From Phoronis australis (lineage: Eukaryota; Phoronida; Phoronidae), in NCBI GenBank assembly GCA_002633005.1, contig NMRA01000246.1, forward strand, positions 541,562-605,561: DNA of 64,000 nucleotides, written 5' to 3'. Within the stretch, counting starts at the first letter, position 1. Each line of letters opens with the position of its first letter. This document shows, piece by piece, positions 37,733 through 49,700 of the stretch. The translations under genes and the position numbers were made by a program. The notes beneath the pieces are model-generated. The model saw nothing but the letters and a program-made list of their open reading frames with translations, was not told the origin of the DNA and made no database searches.

Positions 37733-40700
37733 CTAGTCGCCTTTTTGAGTCAGCGAGCCATCGGAGTAGCCTTTCTCGTACAAGTCGTTCACTTGATCTT
37801 CGCTGAGAGCGCAAGAAAATATACGAATCTGGAAGGGAAAAAGAAATACCTGATAATGAGGAACGTTCCTGCCTACGCGTTACCAAATGGAATTCTGCGA
37901 CAACCCTGACCTGATGAACCGAACCATTATATGTCCATTTTCATTGACACTCAGGAAATCGCCTACCTCAACTCAATTCCAGAGCCTTTGCCAGAGTATA
38001 ATACTACACTAGAGCTTTATGACTAAGACGAGAATTTAAAGTGGCGCCTGCACACTTGGATTTTTTAACTATAAACTAATGGATATTTGTTACTGTGGCT
38101 TCATTTGGCTATTTTCTTTATTTTATTGAACTTCCTTTTACATAAGGTAGCACTGATGAAGTAAGTCATTTGCAGTTTGTGCAGTTAGCGAGTCCAATAT
38201 TTTTCGTATCGCCTCTTAGTGAGTTTCATAAGTCGGTAGGCAAAATACTTCATTTAGTTATACTCGTTGTTGGTGCAGGCACTTTTTCGTTACAATCAAA
38301 AACACCGAATTCGTGTTTCTGTCTATAGGAACAATTACATATTGCGTTATAACCATTTTAACCTTAATAGTGAATACAGTTTATGGTCGGTTGCGTGGTC
38401 GATGGTAAACAAACTTGATTTCAAATTACGCCACATCACTAATGAATTAACTTTCACCGAATACTTTACTGTAATTTGAGTCCTTTGGTTTATTTTCACA
38501 TAGTTCGTACGACGCATAAATCCTTGACCACTTAATTGCAAGTGGATGTTATAGTCTATTTCTTCTGCAAATATTCATGATATACATGTATGTAGAAGCT
38601 AAGATACATGCGACAGTCTGAAGTGCCAACGCTATACTGAACATGTACATCAACTGAGAAGAGAAGCGGGTGGGCGTTCTTTGACGCGAGACATTTCGAC
38701 GAAGATTTTAAGCTTGCAGAGCTTGACGCAAACGGCTTGTTTACTTATAGGTTTTGTCCCATAACTCAACATTTCAGCCACGCTAACCAATCACTTCAGT
38801 GGTGGCCAGTTTACGCTGGCGTACCTCGAGTAAAGTCGCGAGCTTACTCGGGATACAATCGCTTTCACTTGCGTGACAGTGCGTGCACTCTTGCATGATC
38901 TTGCAAAATATGCCAACAACTCTACATAGGCTTATATACGGAACACATCCCTGTTAGAAACCCCGCAAGGAATTGCTGGCAGCAGACTGGCGAAATCCTT
39001 TATTATTATCCACGTTTCTGCGGAAGTATTGTGTTAAGGTTACCTCATCCATGTATCCAGTGAATTTGCTGTTTTGATTAAAACAGAATTGGCTGCCAAA
39101 CGTCAAGGAGGCCAGCGTCTTCAGTATGTCACCAGTTTGAGATTTAGTGCCGACTAAGACGTTGTCCACATATAAAGACACCATGGCCCCATCGTAAGAA
39201 AGCGCAATGAAATGCCACTCGTTTCTTTGAGCCTGGAATACGGAATTTACTTTTATTCAATCTCAATAGCCTTATGTCTACAAATGTCATCACGAGTAAC
39301 ACGTTGACTCGTCTTGCCCAACTTCCCTAGCATTCTCGAGATATCCTGATTATATGATTCGAATATTGAGCGGTTGCTATAGGAATTGTACTAAAAGTTC
39401 ATACGTGTGCACCTGATAGTCCTGAACGAGCAGAACAAACTGAAGTAGACGGACTTAATTTATTTGAAAACGTTTTTCATTTCTTTCAAACAGCCAACTT
39501 GAATATAAGTAAAACAGATGACAACGCAGCACAAGGAGCTTCGGGTATCAAATGAGATTATCAGGAGTTGACTCGGGGACTGTTTCGTTTTCGTTTTATG
39601 GAAATTGAAAGATTTTTCATGAAAATCATAAATGTCCTATATTTGATAGCCTCTCATGCACAGGAACACTTTAAAAATAAATCCTAACAGTGGTTTAGGG
39701 GACAGTGCATAAAGTACACGTATAGTATCTGAAACTCATATGAATCTGATAAGCCATCTTTGAGATATTTTGTTCCAAATTTGGCTATTTTATAGGGTCC
39801 TACATAACCTTGAATATCATTTCATAGATTTTGGTCCCAGTCAGAAAACAACTAGAGTGGCCATACACCCACATTCTATCACAAACGTACGGAAGCCCAA
39901 TAGTGCCAATCTTAAGTGAAGACAAATATTTTATTACCTAATATTTTATTACCTAATATTTTATTACCTAATATTTTATTATCTGGCTGGCACCACTTAA
40001 CTGAACGAAATGTCGCTTCCGTACGAAAGAGACTACGGAAGTCGTTCAATCCATTCGTTTCAACGGTAGTTAAGTGGCGGTCGCCTGATAGTTATGTGGC
40101 AGCCGCCAGAGGATGAAATATTTTTTTTCACTTCCAAAAGGCGCTATTGGGCTTCCTACTAATACAACTTTGTCTACCAGGAGGTCCATCTGGGTTTCGC
40201 GGAAAGAACTGACGACATTGTTATTTCTCGAGATCACTACAGGCTCACCAACTTGACTTGACACAGCGTGCCATTTTACGAGTCGCACCCGGTCTCAAGG
40301 AATAGTATACTGCCAGTGCTTTGCAAACTCACGCCTTAAAGAACAAGTTGAGGCCAAATTCATAGATGTGAATGAGTGGTGGGTTAAAATGTCACTTCTT
40401 GGACGGAGCCTGGAGGTTATAACCATTTTAACCGGCGACAGTTCAAAATCCACCTAACTACGGGTTTTTGTATGCCTATACCTGTGCCTGAATGAACGAA
40501 TCCTCCACAGGAGTCGAAGTGGTGGCAAATCCTGCCATGACATCATCACCGTAGGACCAAACGTTCACACTTCCGTTACCTGTAATGAAAAGGTTTTAGC
40601 AAAGACAGATGACTAGTTAAATCAAGTAAAAACGATCTACGCGTATGTCTAGTGAAATGTTTTCAGCATAAAATAACAAATGAGATACCCCAATATTACA

Positions 40701-43700
40701 TTTCCGTGTGTGAAACAGAAAAGTACTGCTACTTATCAGCTGTGAGTATCAGACAAGTACGGACGTTCCTAATTTTTAATGATCGTCGTTTTTAGAGTGG
40801 ATTTGCGAGTGGAAAAGACTATAAGTATTCTTTCCAGGGTATTATTAATTTAAAAAACATGCATGAAAACAACAACGCTAACGAGACTTATCGACTTTAT
40901 GAGCTATATAATACAATAAGTGGGTTTTGGGATAAGAAAACCAACTTATTGACCGAGTGTGAAACGTATGAAATTGTTGATTACCATGACGTCCGCCAAA
41001 CAATTCATGGAAGACGACTATTTGTGCTTCTGTTGATCAGTTTTCGCTAACGAATTCTGCGCAGACTAATTTGCTTTGCTATGTTCATATTACCTCATCC
41101 TGTTTTTTCACGTGTTTGCGTTGGTTTCACAGTGTGATTTTAGTGCATGTTCTATGAGATAGTGGTTATTACTTACCTTATTTAGTGCATGTCCACTGAG
41201 ATAGTGGCTAGTAATTAACTTATGATGACAATTGTGCAGCTTTGGAAAATACAACTGACATGTTATTTAAATTTGAGACGATCCTAATGTAAAATTAAGG
41301 CTTTTCTGTATTACCATAAGTGCTGTCGATACGTTTGCTGATTAAAAAGCATAAGCAGTGTGTCCGCAATGGGTACTTATACAATAAAATGACAATAGGA
41401 ACGTGCTGATCATTGGTGAGTACTAACCAGAGCAGTCGCCGTTGGTGGCAACAGCCACCAATTCGTTATCGCCCGCCATGTTCTTGAACCATAATGCCAC
41501 AGCGCGTTTCATGCCATAGTCACTGTTCTTATATAGAGGAATTTCGATGGAACTTGTGTTGGCATCGTCGAAGTACGCTGTGCCGTTAATAATCTTCGTC
41601 GTACCCTTGTCAAAATATTTTTTCATCCTGTCCAAGCTTGAATCTGTGTCAAAACTAGCCCAAAAGTCGAGACATTCTGAAAAGATAAACCAAGATTTAG
41701 TGTTTCACCTTCTTGAATTATGAGAATTCCTCCGTAAGTATACGTCGAGAGAATATTGAATACAAAAAATATATTACACATGAAATTGTAGAGAAGAGTG
41801 ACAGTCTTCCACAGATACAGATGGAGTCTGCATCCGCCGCTATAAAATTGGTCTCAACTTGCTCACATTAGGAATGGTCTTCGTGCAAGGGATTGGCTCG
41901 GCGCATATGAAACGTGACGATCGCCAAGTTATTGACCCTAATCTCAAGAGAAGAACTGTTGGTTCTGTGAAATTACTTTTAAACTGAAGGAACAAGTAAA
42001 AACCAGTTCCATAAACGGCAACGGTTTTCAACATACTTAGAATCGAAAAGGTAATCTTTCTTACATTTTAAAACAGTTACTTACAATTTTGATACCGAAT
42101 GCCCTGGAAAAGAATTTCATGCAGTCCACAGTATATTACCTTTTTCGCACAAGCAGGATCCAACATCGAATTTTTTCCCATTTAAGCACGTGACTTTCGT
42201 GTACCGCTGGTTGTTTACCAGTAGCCAGTACGAGTAAGGATCGTTGTCAATTACTTCACGAGTCCAGCCATTAAGAACGCAAGTCTCTGGAATAATGACA
42301 ATAGACTTAGTAATGTTTTCGCACGCTAGACCTATAAAAACAACGCAGTCACGCAGCCTTCCTGGGGCGCGCGTATACGTTATTTTCAAACTGGACTACG
42401 GTTCGTAAATGTCTGTTGCAACTTTAAATACAGTATACCTCGGACAATCCGTCATGACATAAATCGTCTTTTGAATGTGACGACGCATTATGTCACCACC
42501 GATTTATTTGCCATTTTAATGCATGTAACTCACGGTTCCTAATTCGTCCCGACCTATTCCGTCCTCACTTATCCCTTGTATTTCAGTCAGAATCATGTTA
42601 TATATATACTTACATTCTACGTTTCTTGTACACACCGCCACAAGTTTTGTTGTACGGAAATATAGGTATTTTCACTTTTATTTTTTTTTTTCTTTCATAA
42701 TTTTATTCTTCGATAATATACATTGATAATTTTTAAAGGGTGAAAGGGTGAACAAGGAAAAGGGGCAAGGACTTTCACTCACACACTCGTACACTCATTC
42801 ACACACTTCATCATTTAATGATAATACCACTAAACAATATATGAGTTAAGTATAATACAGATATTACAGATTCATTGCATGGCAGCACTGAGGCTCTCCC
42901 ACATTTTAACATTAATATTGTCCGGTTCTTTTTGTTTTTGAAAATTAACTATTGAAATTTTAATATATTTTGACATGAATATTTTAAGGGCAGACCAATC
43001 TGGATGCAAGTGCTGTTGGCTACGTAAATAAATAAAATATTGGGCGATAGTGATAACATAATTAATCAACAGGGAGAATTCAGAACCTAAATGGCAAAAC
43101 ATGATTTCATTTTTGGTTATTCTGACTTCTTCCTTAAGGGAAGATGTCAAAATATCCTGAACATTAATCAACAATCTTTGCACTACATCACAAAGGAAAA
43201 ACATGTGTTCAGTACTCTGTACTAGATTACAATAGGGACATTTATCTGAATTAACAATCTTCATCTTATATAACAAAGAGTTAGTATACACTCTGTTATG
43301 TAACAACATATACTTAAAAGATNATTAAAGGCGAAGGCAACCTTTTTCCATGTCATTTTGAGCTAAAATTAGGTTGGTTGGTTATCCTAGACATATTTTT
43401 CACTTAATTACAGCTTTTCGTAATTTTATTAATTATTCGTCCGCTTTTCCGGAAGTGACGTTTTAGGAGGCAAGCGCTTCCCGCCAATTTCTTTTCACAT
43501 AGTCTGACTGTGAGAGCTGCCGAGTCAGTCATTGTTCTACCTCGGTTGTGTTAAGTTCCGTCGTCGTTCGCTTTCATTTACTAGTCAGTCAACATGCCAT
43601 ACTGTTGCTGCGTACCGGGATGTACTAATTATCGTCTCACGCGCGCTTTGGGAGTATCTTTGCATCGCTTTCCGATGGATGACACACTTCGCCGTACGTG

Positions 43701-46700
43701 GCTCGTTCGTGTGAAGAACGCAGCGTTACCCGTCCATGCAACGTACAAAGCAGTCGAGTATTACCGTGTGTGTGGCAAACACTTTCTGCCGTCCGATTAC
43801 GAAAGGGATTTGTACGCTGAACTGATGAAGGTCCCTGCGAAACAACGCCTGAAGCAGGGTGCCATTCCGTCTGTGTTGATTCCCGGCAGTGCCCCGTCGC
43901 CACCCACGAGATGTGCGTTTTTGAAGCGAGATTTAGCCTCGCGAGCTGTGGCCAGTACAGTGACTGAACCCAGCGGAGGCACTTCATCTACTGTCACCCG
44001 TGCCTCCGAACGTACCCCAGAGCGTGCCATTCCTGGAACCAGTAGTGATTCGCCCTGTGCTGTTTTCTCCAGCCCAGAGCCTCTAAGCAGCCCTGCAGCG
44101 AGTGATTACAGGCCCAGTTCGACACCCAGTGAAGATGAGAGTTCGTCGTCCAGTGAACAGATCGGTGAGCCAAACTGTTAAGTTTATTGTGGACTTGCCT
44201 AAAATGTTGGAGCTATTTAGAAGGTTCCAGGTGTGTGGCGAGGGAGTCACACGACACGATGTAAGCAGTTTGGGTGCTCAGGTCACCATCCAGTGGGAGT
44301 GTGTCGCGGGACACTCTGGCAAGTGGGACAGGTGTTCCTCTGCCCGTGGTATGCCGGAGGTCCAGTAGTGGCTTGGCCTCGTCGAACTCTGAACAGCACA
44401 AGCATTCCATTGAAGTAGGCATAAAACACACACAGTGCATTTGCACCAAGATGTGTCACCACGTCTGTCCTCAATAGCCACCTCGTTTCTCTCAACAGCT
44501 GTCTGTGCCCTGTGCGTACTCTGCCTCGTTATACTCGGGCTCAAACATGTACCCACCCACGCAATGTCCGTGAAAAATTCCTCGTCACCACTGCTGTGAA
44601 CAAGGTCTCCGTCACTAACACTACTGTCACTGTTATACTGGTCACCGAGTCCAGCCATTTTCAGCTTACAACACTCTAAACAATCCCTAAATCCAACATA
44701 GTTGAGTTCTCTACTAACCTATGTTGCCGCAGAATACTCGCCGATGGAAAGTGGTGGCGACAATTGTTGAAAAACAGCACAAAACAAAAGTAGAACAGAA
44801 CAGATTCGCACGGTAAACTCAACGCAAAACCAAGTGGCTGGAAACGCTTGCCTCCTAAAACGTCACTTCCGAAGTAGCGGACGAGTAATTAATAAAATTA
44901 CGAAAAGATGTGATTAAGTGGAAAATATGTCTAGGATAACCAACCAACCTTATTTTAGCTCAAAATGACATAAAAAGGTTGCCTTCGCCTTTAATGCACA
45001 AACAACCACCTACATGAGAAACGTTCCCGAGAACTAGATCTTGTAGTTTCAAGGGTCGTACATCCACAATGAGCGAAACAACTTTAAAATCTTTTACTCG
45101 GTAAAGTGCGCTTCTGAACCCAACCTGCACTGCACTTTGATTACATAGGGCTGTGACAACATGTACCTCATGAGACTTTTTACCTGCTATTTCATCAAAA
45201 GAAGAACTAAGTCATCTCCGCGCTAGTCAGTTAGGGATGTGATTAGCGCGGTCATGTCTTCGAAGTTGGTCCGGATGAAACTGTCAAACAATCAATTCGT
45301 CGTGTCCGCCTTGGATCCAAAAGTGGTGGATTGTGCAAAGACGGCTTGTGAACATTTAGCTAACCTCATGCCTTCGGAAAATGAATTCATCCCCCAGAGA
45401 TAAAGATCATTTTTAATCCAATACTGCTGTGCAGATTATACACATACAAAGTCATCCATGAGCCGAATTCATCGCGAAGAAAGTGTGTCGTCATGGTGAT
45501 TTATTGATAATTAATTAATTTCGTGTTGTAAATGTAAATGCTAAATACAATTAATTGGTGCAAATGATTGGCCATTATCATACATCTCCAGCTGCATGTA
45601 CGATGTTGTAAACCCCAGTCCCGGATTAGCAGGCGGATAAACCCGGTCTGTGGATTTACATGCATTTTTTTCGTGTGCTAACTTAAGCATACTGTGACGC
45701 TTTTTATGCCGTTTGTTGTTACAAGGTGGCGCGTTTTGATTGACTTTGCGATTGCAACGAATTCAATTAAGTGTATTGCTTTATGTATCTAATATTGAAC
45801 TGACACAAGTTCAGGGACTAAGCTTACAATAGTGACATGACGGTATTTCAGAAGTCCTGTCTTACGTAAAATGAATTAAATTCAGGACATTTAAAAATAC
45901 ATATGAATACAGTTTTTACACAACATTTGACTCAATCGACAATCTAAGCACTGAATTTAAGACTTTTGCCGATAATAATTTACGATCTTTTTATTGGAAT
46001 TCTTCATGATTTTGTCCTACGTTTTGGTATCATTGTGTCGTTGAATTTATACTGAACCCATTTTCTCACCCTTTATCTCCACCTGGTCCTTTGTTGTGCT
46101 CATTTGTCCACTGGTCGTGGTTTCAACACTTTCGCACGTGTCGCTGCAGTTATTTTGTTGGCACTGTTGCGCTGCCTCGTTAAACCCATAGCCGGGCGTA
46201 GTACAGCACTTCTGGGTAATGGGATTGCTGCACACCGCGTATTTGGAGCAACCACCTGAAAGCGCCTGTTTCTCAACTGGAATGGCAATGAGAGAACATG
46301 AACACCACTGGTGTAGGAACCGCGAAGAAGGTCACCAAAGAAGCTCTTCACTAATCTTACGCAATCTACTGGAAGAGAAAACAGTAACTGTCGTTTTGTG
46401 TAACATGCCTTAATTATGAGATTGTTTGCTTCTGCAAACATGATAACCAACAGAGCTATATCAGGAGCTCATTGTGATAAGCAAGCCAAACAAATATAAA
46501 ACTGTCTCATGACCCGTAAGTTGGAATGTCGCTGTGAGGGAGTCCCTGCAGCCAGGACAGTGGCGACAAAATGTGTCATCAGTCACATTTACGATCTTTT
46601 GCTACTGTTTTGGCAACCGCTGGTTATCCTCAGGTCACTAAACCTAACTCATCGTAAAATAATTACATGAAGAGTGTCTATTTAGCAACACATGTAGGCT

Positions 46701-49700
46701 TAATTGATAGGTTTGACCACTTATTTCAAGCTGCCGTGGAGTGATTTTTCCATTTGGCGATAGCAAAAAGAACAACAGATTGTCAGCAATTTTTACACGA
46801 ACGGTTTATTATTGCATTTTTGTTGATTGTTTCACACTTCAGCACATCTGCTCAAAAAGTACAAAGGTAATGTTACGTAGGCTTATTGGAGCAAACTGAG
46901 AGTTTTGTTCACTTAGTGTACGTCATGATTTAGTCGGTGTCCGCTTAACTTAGTCGTCCACACGGTTCTGTAAGCTTGAGAGCGAGGACAGGGTACGTGC
47001 TGTACAGTGGGAGAACAATGGACCAGGGGGTTGGCATGGTCTTTCCTGCTACACCGTCAACAACGCTTTCTCATACCCAGGGCGTTTCTATTATGAATCA
47101 ATTTTTTCGCGTTTCAATTCTCCCAATCGACTGTCACGTAAACTCGGCGCAATCCTATATAGATATTTTTGCATGTAGTAAGTAGGACTCAAAGTTATGG
47201 ATTCAAAAATATTTTGAATACCAGGTAGTAATGCATTCGATTATGTCATAGACAAAATTTTGCGTCGAACAAGCTGCGTGTTTTCTTGATCCAGTTGTAC
47301 TGATGACTGCAGAATCAGCAGGACTTGGGCCTGAACGTGCAGTGACTGTGCTACCCGGCTGTGCACTAGTAAAGATGAACAAAAATCAAGATAAATGACA
47401 TAGGCTCATTCTGTTTTATTTTTTATTTTTTTTTAATCGACCTTTTTAGTTTCAATGAGCTCAATGGACGAAAAACTGGAGAACGTTGGATTAATTCCCA
47501 ACCACAGTACCAACAGAGGCACTAGCAGCTGGATTATTCCCGGACACTCATAGTGCTGTAGTGGGGCGTAGGCGCACGTAGGCGCAGCCAACCACCTTTT
47601 GGCATTTGAACGTATCGCCTACGCACCGTAAGTTGCGTTCAGTCCTCAAAGTGATACAGTGGGCTTTGGGCGCCTACTTACCTCGAATTTTACCACTACA
47701 GCACTGGACACTCATTGCAAGTCTCACGAAGTGAGCATGGAGAAAAGTAAGTTACAGAGGAATAGTACGGAAAGTCAAACCGAAAAAATCGAATACAATT
47801 TTTTCACGCACGAAAAAATAAAAGCATTATTTTCACTGTGCAGAACCAAAAAATTAGGTCAGATTTAGCTGGTGTGAAAACGATACTATTGATGCCGAGT
47901 TCCAGGCCTGCATGGCGCTTCCATTGTGCCATTACACATCATTGCCACTTACTTGGAGAGACACCTGTCGGACACTGAGCGTCCTCGTAACGCACGCATG
48001 TGACATCGTTGTCGTTCCAGTAAGTGCACGGCGCACAAGCTCTCTTATTTGCTATGATTGTTCCATCCGCCGCTTCACTGCACTGAAAATATGTAGAGCA
48101 GTGGAAGGGATTGGGGAAGTATTCACGACCACTCCGTTGGACTAGGCACTCGCGACACCAATCTGAAATGAGAGCACGCCGCGCAGACTTTTGACTATTT
48201 CCATTTAAGCAGCAATAGCATTAAAGTTGCGTTATCCTTGTTTTTTGCCATTTTTGCTTCACTTTGAATTGTATGTTATTAAAATAAACAAGACTTTTTT
48301 CTGTGTTTCGATCAAGTTTATCCTTAAGCACATTGTGGTATAACATTGCAGAAGTGGTTGGTCGGATTCATGTTAAACTTCCAGATTCTGTACTTTGTTC
48401 ACTGCTCTTCAAAACGCTGGCAGGAAACGTTTTAGTCACTTACATCAGTGAGGAGCTATCAGAAAATAGGATTTCATGAATTTTTTGAAAAAACAAAAGC
48501 TGCATAAAAGAGAAACGAGATAATTATTAATAAAACTGCGTTGCACTTTTTCGAGTTGAAATGTACAGGCAAGTTTGTAGGTATTTTGTTTAATGCACAG
48601 GCCTGTCGTTGAGGTACTACATAACCATAAATTTCCCGCTATTAGTGTTTGAGAATGCTTTGGCAACTTTTGTGCTTGGATCAATGATAAGTATTTTGTT
48701 CGATGTATAACACACAAAACATTCAGATTAGTTTAAATTTTAACCGTCCAATTCGCCAAACTCGTATCCAGCAACTTTACGTAATTCAAAATTGTTAGTT
48801 TGTGCAAACTTCTTGTATTTTTTCGATCGTACGAAAAAAATCATCAAAAGTCGGGATTGAAAGTATGTAGCAACGTTCATACTGTTAGTAAATACATGTA
48901 AGTATATTTTTATTATAAACCGGACGATCGGCGCACAAATAAAAAAGTTTATGTTCAATTCAATGTTTCGTCTTTTCATTAGACATCATCAGCAATTTAG
49001 GACAAAAAGTGCAGTGCCAACATACAGGTAACATCCATAGAGTGAAGAGAGAGATACATAGAATGTAGTCAGTAGCTGGTCATCACCATAGTTGCAGGGT
49101 CACTGAGCTCTGATCCTGATGACGTCTAACGAAAAGACGAAACGTTGAATTGAACATGAACTTTTTATTTGTGCGGCGATCGTCCGGTTTTTAATCTTAT
49201 TGTGGCCAAAAACTGATTTAATTAATTTTTATTATAGTGACAGGTATACGTGGAATAAAGCAACAGGTAACAAAACGGGAACACCCAGCCCACCACGGGA
49301 CTTATAACTTACTTTAGACACATGAAAATAGTGTACACGCATTGCATCACAAGCAACAGGGTCAAAAAGAAAACACAGTGATAGAGTGACCATACAGAAA
49401 TTAATATCATAACAATGCTAACAACCATCTTATCGATGAAATCGAATATAAGCCTACAAGTGAGTAATACAAACAGTTAGGCTTGGAGATTTGTTCGACT
49501 CGTGTAGTCAGGACCGCCGCATGTGTTTCTTTGTGTAAGAATCAAAAACATTACGAGAATTGATGAAAAAATTCCTAATTCGGAATTGTGGAATTTGCAG
49601 GGATGGGTGGTTTGTGTTTATCAATAGATAAGCACTGCCAGATACCGCATGCATATTACCTGCAGCGTCTAAACAGTCTTCATTGTCACAGCCGTCTGGA

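Larger units (their letters stand above)
43325..44994 (+). mobile_element. TTAA-flanked DNA transposon with 148-bp TIRs, THAP ORF and P2X7-C-type ORF (Kolobok-like)
   Basis: The element body is 43329-44990, about 1.66 kb, with TTAA on both sides (43325-43328 and 44991-44994). The ends read AGGCGAAGGCAACC inward and match as inverted repeats for about 148 bp, with few mismatches. Inside are a plus-strand THAP-domain ORF and a convergent minus-strand ORF with a P2X7 C-terminal-type zinc motif. TTAA duplication plus a THAP protein fits the Kolobok superfamily; piggyBac also uses TTAA but does not normally carry THAP. No DDE transposase domain is visible, so this copy is probably internally deleted and mobilised in trans. 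Confidence 0.8.

Noticed and set aside
43594-44181. THAP ORF as a host regulatory gene
   Set aside because: It lies between long inverted repeats with TTAA on both sides, so it belongs to a transposon.
43325-44994. P-element or piggyBac identity for the THAP transposon
   Set aside because: P elements make 8-bp duplications, and piggyBac elements do not typically encode THAP; TTAA plus THAP fits Kolobok better, though no transposase core is left to confirm it.
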